The notes under the pieces are model-generated. The model did not search any database. It had not been told where the DNA came from and saw nothing but the letters and a program-made list of their open reading frames with translations. A program made the position numbers and the translations under genes. From Verrucomicrobiota bacterium (GTDB taxonomy: Bacteria > Verrucomicrobiota > Verrucomicrobiia > Opitutales > Opitutaceae), in the NCBI GenBank assembly GCA_023391285.1, contig JAEWBF010000073.1, positions 1-21,808 on the forward strand: a DNA stretch of 21,808 nucleotides, read 5' to 3'. Shown piece by piece: positions 16,835 to 21,808 of the stretch. Position 1 is the first letter of the stretch. Every line of letters begins with the position of its first letter.

Positions 16835-17139
16835 GAACGAGTGGGTGCGCGTTCGAACGAAAAGTTACGGTTACGCGGGGAAGGGCGACCGCGAACGTTG
16901 CCGCGGCGTTGGCAGGCTGGCGAGCACGCAGAGGCGTTTTGTGCGGATAAGCAAGGCGATCGCAAAGCTTCTCCCGCTCTTACTGTGTCGCCGCCTCCAA
17001 GCCTACGTCGATGGGAGCAACTCACCCGCTGGAGTGAGTCACGCTCAACATTACCCCAAGGTGGAAGGATGTCGGAGATTGCCACGGCGCTCGACGCGTG
17101 GGGTTGCGGATCGAGCGCCGATCGTGTCCGGTGGCGGAA
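16835..17139. other. 305-nt gap between corA and ilvN
   Basis: No convincing gene is present. The only structure I see is an inverted repeat ACTCAC / GTGAGT with an 8-nt spacer (17020-17025 and 17034-17039), about 100 nt past the ilvN stop; it lacks a T-run. I do not recognise a riboswitch or a strong promoter for corA. Open frames across the gap have no family resemblance. Confidence 0.5.
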
Positions 17140-17511
17140 TCAGGCGCTGACGAAACGAGCGAAGGTGTCGGCGGAGAGATCGGTGCGATGGCGGATCTCG
17201 AGAACGTCATAAAGCCGAGCGAGCTGGCGCTCGAGTTGAACGAGACGTGGATCGGTTGGGACGAGAAGGAGTATGCGGCTGGTGGTGCGGTGGGGGTTTG
17301 GGACGCAAAGGATGGCATCGAGGTTAAAGGCGCGGCGCGCGAAGAGGCCGGTGATGTGGGACATCGTGCCGGGGTGATTGCGGACGCGGAGTTCGATGAC
17401 CTGCGGCGCTGGAGTCGAAGGAAGATCCGCGATAGCGGCGAAGGAAGTGTCATATAATGTATGACACTTTTCGGGCGAGAGCGGGGCGATAGAAGCAGTG
17501 GTGTCAGGCAT
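17140..17511 (-). CDS. ilvN: Acetolactate synthase regulatory (small) subunit
   Basis: The regulatory subunit of acetohydroxyacid synthase, which activates IlvB and confers feedback control by branched-chain amino acids. The 123-residue product is of the short IlvN type with a single ACT domain: VIELRVRNHPGTMSHITGLFARRAFNLDAILC (about 38-69) closely resembles E. coli IlvN. The first ~37 residues are an extension absent from short relatives, and codons 15-23 lie in a perfect 25-bp palindrome (17445-17469), suggesting that this extension came from a repeat insertion or carries a DNA site. The ATG at 17511 overlaps the end of ilvB by 8 nt, so translational coupling is expected. Expression should depend on the ilvB leader attenuator, although the palindrome might host an internal promoter. 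Confidence 0.9.
   Translation of the reverse strand: MPDTTASIAPLSPEKCHTLYDTSFAAIADLPSTPAPQVIELRVRNHPGTMSHITGLFARRAFNLDAILCVPNPHRTTSRILLLVPTDPRLVQLERQLARLYDVLEIRHRTDLSADTFARFVSA
17445..17469. repeat. Perfect 25-bp palindrome inside the ilvN 5' coding region
   Basis: Arms AAGTGTCATA and TATGACACTT around TAATG; all ten pairs match. It is AT-rich against a GC-rich gene and encodes KCHTLYDTS in the IlvN N-terminal extension. It could be a repeat insertion or a regulator binding site. Confidence 0.8.
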
Positions 17512-19417
17512 GGGAGGAGGCGGGTTGAGGAGCGGTGGTGATGGTTTGGTGGTTGGCGGCGCCGGGAGGGACCATGGGGAGGACGAGGGTCGCGTCGTGT
17601 ATCGAAATATCGATTACGCAGGGGCCGGGTTCGGCGAGGGCGTCGGCGAGGGTGGTGAGCGGGTCGGTAGTGGCGGCATCGATACGCAGGCCGCGGAGAC
17701 CGAAGGCGCGCGCGAGGGCGGCGAAATCGGGGACGGCGTGGAAGCGCGAGGCGGCGTAGTTTTGCGCGTAGAACAACTCCTGTTGCTGGCGCACGAGGCC
17801 GAGGTGGCCGTTGTTGAAGATCAAGACGGCGACCGGGAGGTTGAGTTCGGCGAGGAGGGCGAGTTCCTGGATGTTCATCAGGATCGAGCCGTCGCCGGAA
17901 ATGCACGCGACGCGGCGTGCGCGTGAGCCGTTCCGAGTTGCGGGTTCGGGGTTCCGGGTCGAGGGATCTCGGAGGGCGAGGGCGGCGCCGATGGCGGCGG
18001 GGAGGCCGAAGCCCATGGTGCCGAGGCCGCCGGACGTGAGGAACGTGCGCGGCGCGCGGAAGGGCCAGGCTTGGGCGACCCACATTTGGTGCTGGCCGAC
18101 GTCGGTGGTGACGATCGTGTCAGGGGGAAGCGTTTCGGCGAGGAAGCGGCAGAGGTTGATGGGATGCAGCGGGTCTTCGGCGCGCGGCGGATGCGCGAGC
18201 GGGTGGGCGCGGCGGAGATTTTGGGCGTGGGCGAGCCACGAATCACTTGGTGCTTTCGGGTGTCGCATATGCAACACCCGAGAGCATGGTGAGGGGCGCA
18301 GGGCGAGGAGGCGGGGGAGGATTTCGGCGGCGGCGCCGACGAGGCTGAGGAAGGGGTTTTTGATTTTTCCGATTTCGGCGGGGTCGATGTCGATGTGGGC
18401 GATGGTCGCGCGCGGGCAGAACTCGGCGACTTTGCCGGTGGCGCGGTCGTCGAAGCGGGCGCCGATCGCGAGCACGAGGTCGGCTTCGTCGAGGAGCTGG
18501 TTGGTCGCTTTCGTGCCGTGCATGCCGAGCATGCCCATGAAATGCGGATCGTCGGCGGGGATGGCGCCAAGCGCCATCAGCGTGCAGACGGTGGGTGCTT
18601 GCAGGCGGTGAGCGAGTTCACGCGCGAGCGGGGCGGCGCCGGAGGCGATGATGCCGCCGCCGAGGTAGAGGACGGGGCGCTGGGCGGAGGTGAGGAGGTG
18701 GGCGAGGGTGGAGAGGTTTTGAGTGTTCGTGAGCGTGGATGTCTGGCTCGCGTCGGACGGCGGGGTCGGGAGACCCCGCCCTACAGCGGGCCAAGTGGTG
18801 AGGGCGTGTTTCGCGGTGAAGACGTCTTTGGGGATGTCGATGGCGACGGGACCGGGGCGGCCGGATTCGGCGAGGGTGAAGGCGAGAGGAATGATCTCGA
18901 GGAGTTCGGCGGCGGAGCGGATCAGGAAGTTGTGCTTCGTGATCGGGAGCGTGAGGCCGTAGGTGTCGACTTCCTGAAAGGCGTCGGTGCCGATCAGCGA
19001 TTGCGGCACTTGGGCGGTGATCGCGATCAGCGGGATCGAGTCGAGGCGGGCGTCGGCGATGGCGGTGAGGAGATTGGTGGCACCGGGACCGGAGGTGGCG
19101 AGGCACACGGCGGCGCGGCCGGTGACGCGGGACATCCCTTGGGCGATGAAGCCGGCGCCTTGTTCATGGCGCGCGAGGATGTGTTCGATGCGCGAGTCGG
19201 GGGAATGAAGCGCGTCGTAGAACGGAAGGATCGCGCCGCCCGGGATGCCGGCGACGGTGCGGATGCCCTGGCGCTCGAGCAGGTGGCGGAGGATTTCGGC
19301 GCCGGTGAAGGTGCCGGTGGGCGTGGTTTCGGCGGCCGGTGGTTGTGGTTGCGCGGATGACGCGGATGAAGCCGAGGCGATGGGCTCGGCGAGGTCGGTG
19401 TCGGTGGGTGGTTTCAT
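17504..19417 (-). CDS. ilvB: Acetolactate synthase catalytic (large) subunit
   Basis: A ThDP- and FAD-dependent acetohydroxyacid synthase that condenses pyruvate into 2-acetolactate (valine/leucine) or with 2-ketobutyrate (isoleucine). In the 637-residue form the catalytic Glu85 lies in RHEQGAGF, the FAD/regulatory region includes ITKHNFLI and RPVLYLGGGI, and the ThDP motif runs from GDGS (508-511) to NN (535-536). The end, DATLVLPMVPPGAAN, matches E. coli IlvB. It is longer than relatives (~560-600) because of a ~35-residue Ala/Pro/Ser-rich N terminus and three internal segments encoded by repeat-like DNA (about 210-224, 379-392, 486-501), all in linkers or surface loops. I chose ATG 19417, the first Met before the FTGAEILRHLL core and downstream of the attenuator; the open frame extends to 19504 through the terminator. 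It is followed by ilvN with an 8-nt overlap. Confidence 0.95.
   Translation of the reverse strand: MKPPTDTDLAEPIASASSASSAQPQPPAAETTPTGTFTGAEILRHLLERQGIRTVAGIPGGAILPFYDALHSPDSRIEHILARHEQGAGFIAQGMSRVTGRAAVCLATSGPGATNLLTAIADARLDSIPLIAITAQVPQSLIGTDAFQEVDTYGLTLPITKHNFLIRSAAELLEIIPLAFTLAESGRPGPVAIDIPKDVFTAKHALTTWPAVGRGLPTPPSDASQTSTLTNTQNLSTLAHLLTSAQRPVLYLGGGIIASGAAPLARELAHRLQAPTVCTLMALGAIPADDPHFMGMLGMHGTKATNQLLDEADLVLAIGARFDDRATGKVAEFCPRATIAHIDIDPAEIGKIKNPFLSLVGAAAEILPRLLALRPSPCSRVLHMRHPKAPSDSWLAHAQNLRRAHPLAHPPRAEDPLHPINLCRFLAETLPPDTIVTTDVGQHQMWVAQAWPFRAPRTFLTSGGLGTMGFGLPAAIGAALALRDPSTRNPEPATRNGSRARRVACISGDGSILMNIQELALLAELNLPVAVLIFNNGHLGLVRQQQELFYAQNYAASRFHAVPDFAALARAFGLRGLRIDAATTDPLTTLADALAEPGPCVIDISIHDATLVLPMVPPGAANHQTITTAPQPASSHA
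17931..17963. repeat. GGTTC/CCGAA-type repeat tract inside ilvB
   Basis: Short direct repeats of GGGTTC and GGGTTCC type; the minus strand reads GACCCGGAACCCCG then AACCCGCAACTCGGAA. It encodes the IlvB insert STRNPEPATRNG before RRVACISGDGS, where relatives pass directly from the ALRDP-like helix into the strand. Confidence 0.65.
18257..18280. repeat. 24-bp near-perfect palindrome inside ilvB
   Basis: CGGGTGT, one base, GCATATGC, one base, ACACCCG: only the two symmetric single positions fail to pair. It is in frame and encodes about residues 380-387 of IlvB (within SRVLHMRHPKAPSD), a segment lacking in E. coli IlvB between the central domain and the LAHAQ-type helix. Confidence 0.75.
18759..18784 (+). 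repeat. Hairpin repeat family A, copy inside the ilvB coding region
   Basis: Left arm GGCGGGGT, loop CGGGAG, right arm ACCCCGCC, tail CTAC: a perfect 8-bp stem. It is in frame with ilvB and encodes the segment VGRGLPTPP (residues about 212-220), in the linker between the first domain and the RPVLYLGGG domain, where E. coli IlvB has a shorter stretch. Confidence 0.85.
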
Positions 19418-19465
19418 TGGGTTGGCGTTGGTTGAGCGCCCGTCCCGTGGCTGAAACCGAAGGAG

Positions 19466-19502
19466 CAAACAAAAAGCCCCTCCGGTTCGGCACCGGAGGG
19501 GC
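19466..19502 (-). terminator. Attenuator terminator upstream of ilvB
   Basis: On the minus strand a perfect 10-bp stem GCCCCTCCGG / CCGGAGGGGC (19502-19493 with 19485-19476) closes a 7-nt loop and is followed by TTTTTGTTTG. It ends about 50 nt before the ilvB start and after the Val-rich leader peptide, so it is an attenuator rather than the end of the GH3 gene. Confidence 0.93.
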
Positions 19503-19577
19503 AAAGTCGTTTTCGTTTTATTCGATACGATCAGAACCCTCGCGTGCCGGCAGGCGCGACGACGACGACCACGAGGG
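19466..19577 (-). promoter_or_regulatory. ilvBN transcription attenuator (regions 1-4)
   Basis: Minus-strand RNA can form mutually exclusive hairpins. Region 1 (19577-19572, CCCTCG, within leader codons 14-16) can pair with CGAGGG in region 2. Region 2 (19549-19537, CGGCAC then GAGGG) can pair with region 3 (19500-19488, CCCTC then GTGCCG): 11 bp with a 2x2 internal loop, an antiterminator that removes the 5' arm of the terminator. Regions 3 and 4 form the terminator. A ribosome stalled at the Val run would mask region 1 and allow 2:3; a ribosome reaching the TGA would cover region 2 and allow termination. The pairings were found by eye; no energies were computed. Confidence 0.82.
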
Positions 19578-19617
19578 CGACGAGGTGTTTGAGGGCGCTG
19601 GTGCCGAGAGGATTCAT
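19531..19617 (-). CDS. ilvB leader peptide (attenuation peptide)
   Basis: A 28-codon ORF beginning ATG at 19617 and ending TGA at 19533-19531. It starts MNPLGTSALKHLVAL, continues with five consecutive Val codons (16-20: GTG GTC GTC GTC GTC) and ends APAGTRGF. Ten of 28 residues are Leu or Val. It lies 28 nt before a strong terminator and 113 nt before the ilvB ATG, the arrangement of known ilv leader peptides such as E. coli IvbL. It has no Ile codon, so the expected signals are charged tRNA-Val and tRNA-Leu. No Shine-Dalgarno is evident. The role is inferred from composition, position and the alternative RNA structures. Confidence 0.87.
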   Translation of the reverse strand: MNPLGTSALKHLVALVVVVVAPAGTRGF

Positions 19618-19682
19618 GAACGTGAGAGGCAAGAAGAGATGGGGAAGGGCGGGCGTCAAGGGCGGAGATGGGGGCGCGGAGC

Positions 19683-19708
19683 GGCGCGTTGGGGACAACG
19701 CGCCCTAC
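19683..19708 (+). repeat. Hairpin repeat family A, copy at the GH3 stop codon
   Basis: Left arm GGCGCGTT, loop GGGGAC, right arm AACGCGCC, tail CTAC. The geometry (8, 6, 8, CTAC) equals the copies at 4089 and 18759 while arm bases differ in a compensatory way. The reverse complement of the tail gives the TAG stop of the GH3 gene, so the hairpin starts the 3' end of that mRNA. Confidence 0.82.
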
Positions 19709-21771
19709 CTGATCGTCATCTCGCCGGTGAGGAGGATTTTGTTCGAGGCGGGGCCGATGAGAAAGGTGTAGGCGTGGGACTCGGTGCGCCAGGCGCGGGC
19801 GGTGGTGTCCCAGTAGGCGAACTCCTTTGCGGTGAGGCGGGTGCGGACGACTCTGGTTTCGCCGGGTTGGAGCGTCACTTTGCTGAAGGCTTTCAGTTCT
19901 TTTTCGGGCCGCGGGACGGCGGAGAGGGTGTCGCGGAGATAGATCTGCGCGGTTTCAGTGCCGGCGACGGAACCGGTGTTGGTAATGGAAAACTCGATAC
20001 TCACGCGTCCGTCGATCGGCATGATCGAAGGGGTGAGACTGAGGTTGGAGTAGGCGAAGGTGGTGTAGGAGAGGCCGTGGCCGAAGGCGAAGAGCGGCTC
20101 GATCTGCTTGTGCTCATACCAGCGGTAGCCGACGTAGATGCCTTCTTTGTAAACGACGTCGGTGATGGGGTGGGACATGTTGTTGTCGTGGTCCCAGCCG
20201 ATGTAGAGCGATTCGCCTTCGGGGATGTAGCCGTAGCCGGGCGAGTCTTCGAAACGTTTTTCGATCGTGATCGGAAGTTTTCCGGAAGGGTTGGTTTCGC
20301 CGCAGAGGATTTCGGCGAGGGCGCGGTTGCCGATCTGGCCGGGATACCAGGCGTAGAGGATGGCGGCGGCGCGGTTGGCCCAGGCGGTCATTTGGATGCC
20401 GGCGCCGGAGTTGACGATGACGACGGTGCGCGGGTTGAGCGTAACGGTGTGGAGGATACGTTGCTCCTCGTCGGCGGGGAGAGCGAAGGGGCGGTCCCAA
20501 CCTTCGCTGTCGAGCGTGCCGGTGCTGAGGAGGACGAGGTCGGCGGATTCGAGGTCGGCGTCGGTGGGATGGGCGATGTGATGAAGGGCGTCGCCGTAGG
20601 GGTCGCGCAGCGCGTCGAGGAGCGTGACGATGTTGTAGCCGTCGACCTCGGCGGAGCCGAGACCGCGCGGGAGGGTGTCGACGAAGCGGCCGGTGAGGAG
20701 GATCTTTTTCTTTTTCGCGGCGGCGCGGGAGAGCGGGAGGGCGTTGTTATCGTTTTTGAGGAGGACGATGGACTCGCGGGCGGTCTGGAGGGCGACCTGT
20801 TCGTGTTCGGCGTATTTGGAAGCGTAATACGGATCGTGGACGGGCCGGTCGTGGAGGCCGGCGGCGATGGTGGTGCGGAGGAGGCTTTTCACCATGCGGT
20901 CGATTTCGGACTCGGTGATCTGGCCGGATTGGAGGAGGCGGTCGGCGTCGGCTTTCAGGAATTTGTCGCCGGGCATTTCGAGGTCCTGGCCTGATTTGAC
21001 GATCTTGGTGGCGTCCCAGACGGACCACCAGTCGGTCATGACGAGCCATTTGTAGCCGAGCTCGGTGCGGAGGAGGTCGGTGATGAGCGCGCGGGATTGG
21101 CCGCACCATTCGCCGTTGAAGAGGTTGTAGGCGGTCATGACGGCCATGGCGCCGGCGTCGATGGCGGTCTTGAAGGCCGGGAGGTAGATCTCGTGGAGCG
21201 CGCGGTCGTCGATGAGGGAGTTGGAGGTGCGGCGGTAGTGGTCGGTTTCGTTGCCGATGAAGTGTTTGATTGTGGGGATCGTGCCGGTGTCGAGGACGCC
21301 GGTGACGTAGCGCTCGACGATGCGCGAGGCGAGGTAGGGATCTTCGCCGAAGTATTCGAAGTTCCGGCCGTATTGGGAGTGACGATACAGGTTCATGCCG
21401 GGGCCGAGGAGGAAGGCGACGCCGCCGGCGCGGCATTCTTCGCCGATGGCGCGGGCGTATTTATAGGCGAGCGACGGATTCCAGGTGGCGGCGAGCGCGA
21501 GCGGGTTGGGGAAAGCGGTGGATTTTTCGAGGAGGGCGTTGACGTTGCGGCGGATGTTGATGCCGCCGGAGGCGTCGGACATGTAGAACTCGGGGATGCC
21601 GAGTTCGGGATAGCCGCGGAGGAAGAAGCCGTTGTGGCCGGAGATGAGGCTGAGTTTTTGAGGGAGCGAAAGCTTTGCGAGGAGGGCGGTGGCGCGGGCG
21701 TCGGCTTCGGCGTAGCTGACGGGGGTTTTGAAGGACGGCTCGGGGAGGAGGGTGACGCTGGGGAAGAGCAT
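19705..21771 (-). CDS. Glycoside hydrolase family 3 (beta-glucosidase-like)
   Basis: A retaining exo-acting beta-glycosidase of family GH3, 688 residues. The N-terminal TIM barrel carries the substrate-binding KHFIGNE (169-175) and the nucleophile Asp247 in VMTDWWSVWD; the second alpha/beta sandwich domain carries Glu423 in DSEGWDRP as the likely acid/base, and a C-terminal fibronectin III-like domain follows (about 590-680), introduced by FAFGHGLSYTTF. No PA14 insert is present. No signal peptide is visible, so it probably works in the cytoplasm on imported oligosaccharides. Substrate (glucoside versus xyloside or other) cannot be read with confidence. The TAG stop is contributed by a dispersed hairpin repeat (19683-19708). 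ATG 21771 lies near the window edge, preceded by a CTCAACTCTCA tract and no visible Shine-Dalgarno. Confidence 0.93.
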   Translation of the reverse strand: MLFPSVTLLPEPSFKTPVSYAEADARATALLAKLSLPQKLSLISGHNGFFLRGYPELGIPEFYMSDASGGINIRRNVNALLEKSTAFPNPLALAATWNPSLAYKYARAIGEECRAGGVAFLLGPGMNLYRHSQYGRNFEYFGEDPYLASRIVERYVTGVLDTGTIPTIKHFIGNETDHYRRTSNSLIDDRALHEIYLPAFKTAIDAGAMAVMTAYNLFNGEWCGQSRALITDLLRTELGYKWLVMTDWWSVWDATKIVKSGQDLEMPGDKFLKADADRLLQSGQITESEIDRMVKSLLRTTIAAGLHDRPVHDPYYASKYAEHEQVALQTARESIVLLKNDNNALPLSRAAAKKKKILLTGRFVDTLPRGLGSAEVDGYNIVTLLDALRDPYGDALHHIAHPTDADLESADLVLLSTGTLDSEGWDRPFALPADEEQRILHTVTLNPRTVVIVNSGAGIQMTAWANRAAAILYAWYPGQIGNRALAEILCGETNPSGKLPITIEKRFEDSPGYGYIPEGESLYIGWDHDNNMSHPITDVVYKEGIYVGYRWYEHKQIEPLFAFGHGLSYTTFAYSNLSLTPSIMPIDGRVSIEFSITNTGSVAGTETAQIYLRDTLSAVPRPEKELKAFSKVTLQPGETRVVRTRLTAKEFAYWDTTARAWRTESHAYTFLIGPASNKILLTGEMTIR

Positions 21772-21787
21772 GGGGTGGTGCGGAGGA

Positions 21788-21808
21788 GTTGAGAGTTGAG
21801 AGATGAGA
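21788..21808. repeat. CTCAACTCTCA tract upstream of the GH3 gene
   Basis: The plus strand reads GTTGAGAGTTGAGAG then ATGAGA up to the window edge, 17 nt before the GH3 start. It matches the tract at 2585-2626 and may continue outside the window. Confidence 0.7.

Noticed and set aside
16835..17139. M-box or other riboswitch upstream of corA
   Set aside because: I found none of the recognisable conserved segments; only one weak inverted repeat is present.
19418..19504. Extended ilvB start at 19504
   Set aside because: It would put the attenuator terminator inside the coding region and adds non-conserved residues; ATG 19417 follows the terminator.
19654..19659. TTGACG as a -35 box for the ilvB leader transcript
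   Set aside because: No acceptable -10 follows at 16-18 bp on the minus strand, so the promoter position remains unassigned.
19339..20994. Plus-strand open frame (551 codons) opposite ilvB and GH3
   Set aside because: Gly/Glu/Val/Asp-rich antisense shadow running across two real minus-strand genes, the attenuator and a terminator; no family features.

Overview
The window is high-GC bacterial chromosome with dense housekeeping genes and no phage, plasmid or transposase signature. The protein mix (a divergent MurA, an A-type cytochrome oxidase subunit I followed by a small Cys-rich protein, a DUF748 giant, a cytosolic GH3 enzyme), the scarcity of clear Shine-Dalgarno sequences and many short interspersed repeats suggest a Verrucomicrobiota member, probably Opitutaceae-like. 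That placement is inference from recognition, not a search result.

Layout. 1-5.1 kb: on the minus strand ruvB, murA and an RGG-rich low-complexity protein with its own strong terminator; then a plus-strand all-alpha dUTPase between two copies of a short hairpin repeat, and a minus-strand YiiD-type thioesterase. 5.3-8.7 kb: plus-strand DUF748/AsmA-like envelope protein followed closely by a YkgJ-type cysteine-cluster protein. 8.75-12.9 kb: minus-strand cytosolic histidine kinase, then a tightly overlapping unit universal stress protein > ctaD (4-nt GTGA overlap) > Cys-rich mini-protein (32-nt overlap), with no oxidase subunit II or III in reach. 13.1-15.8 kb: a Cys/Met-metabolism PLP enzyme and a MarR regulator (both minus) and a plus-strand DUF488 protein; two matching palindromes sit beside the -10 boxes of the PLP gene and of marR. 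15.8-19.6 kb: corA, then ilvB-ilvN (minus). 19.7-21.8 kb: a GH3 beta-glucosidase-like enzyme (minus).

Most notable is the ilvBN region. Upstream of ilvB lies a 28-codon leader peptide with five consecutive Val codons, followed by a textbook terminator and a mutually exclusive antiterminator, so the operon is very probably controlled by ribosome-mediated attenuation. The ilvB and ilvN reading frames also carry several in-frame repeat or palindromic segments located where relatives have short linkers. One belongs to a hairpin family (8-bp stem, 6-nt loop, CTAC tail) that recurs at 4089 and 19683 and, truncated, at the left edge; the 19683 copy supplies the GH3 stop codon. This resembles the protein-coding palindromic elements known from Rickettsia and is the best candidate here for something undescribed in this lineage.

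Other repeat types (AATCGAAAATC tracts, CTCAACTCTCA tracts, and a palindromic GGATTCTTCG...AGAATGACA element) cluster around ruvB and murA and upstream of the GH3 gene. I saw no rRNA, tRNA, CRISPR or insertion sequence.
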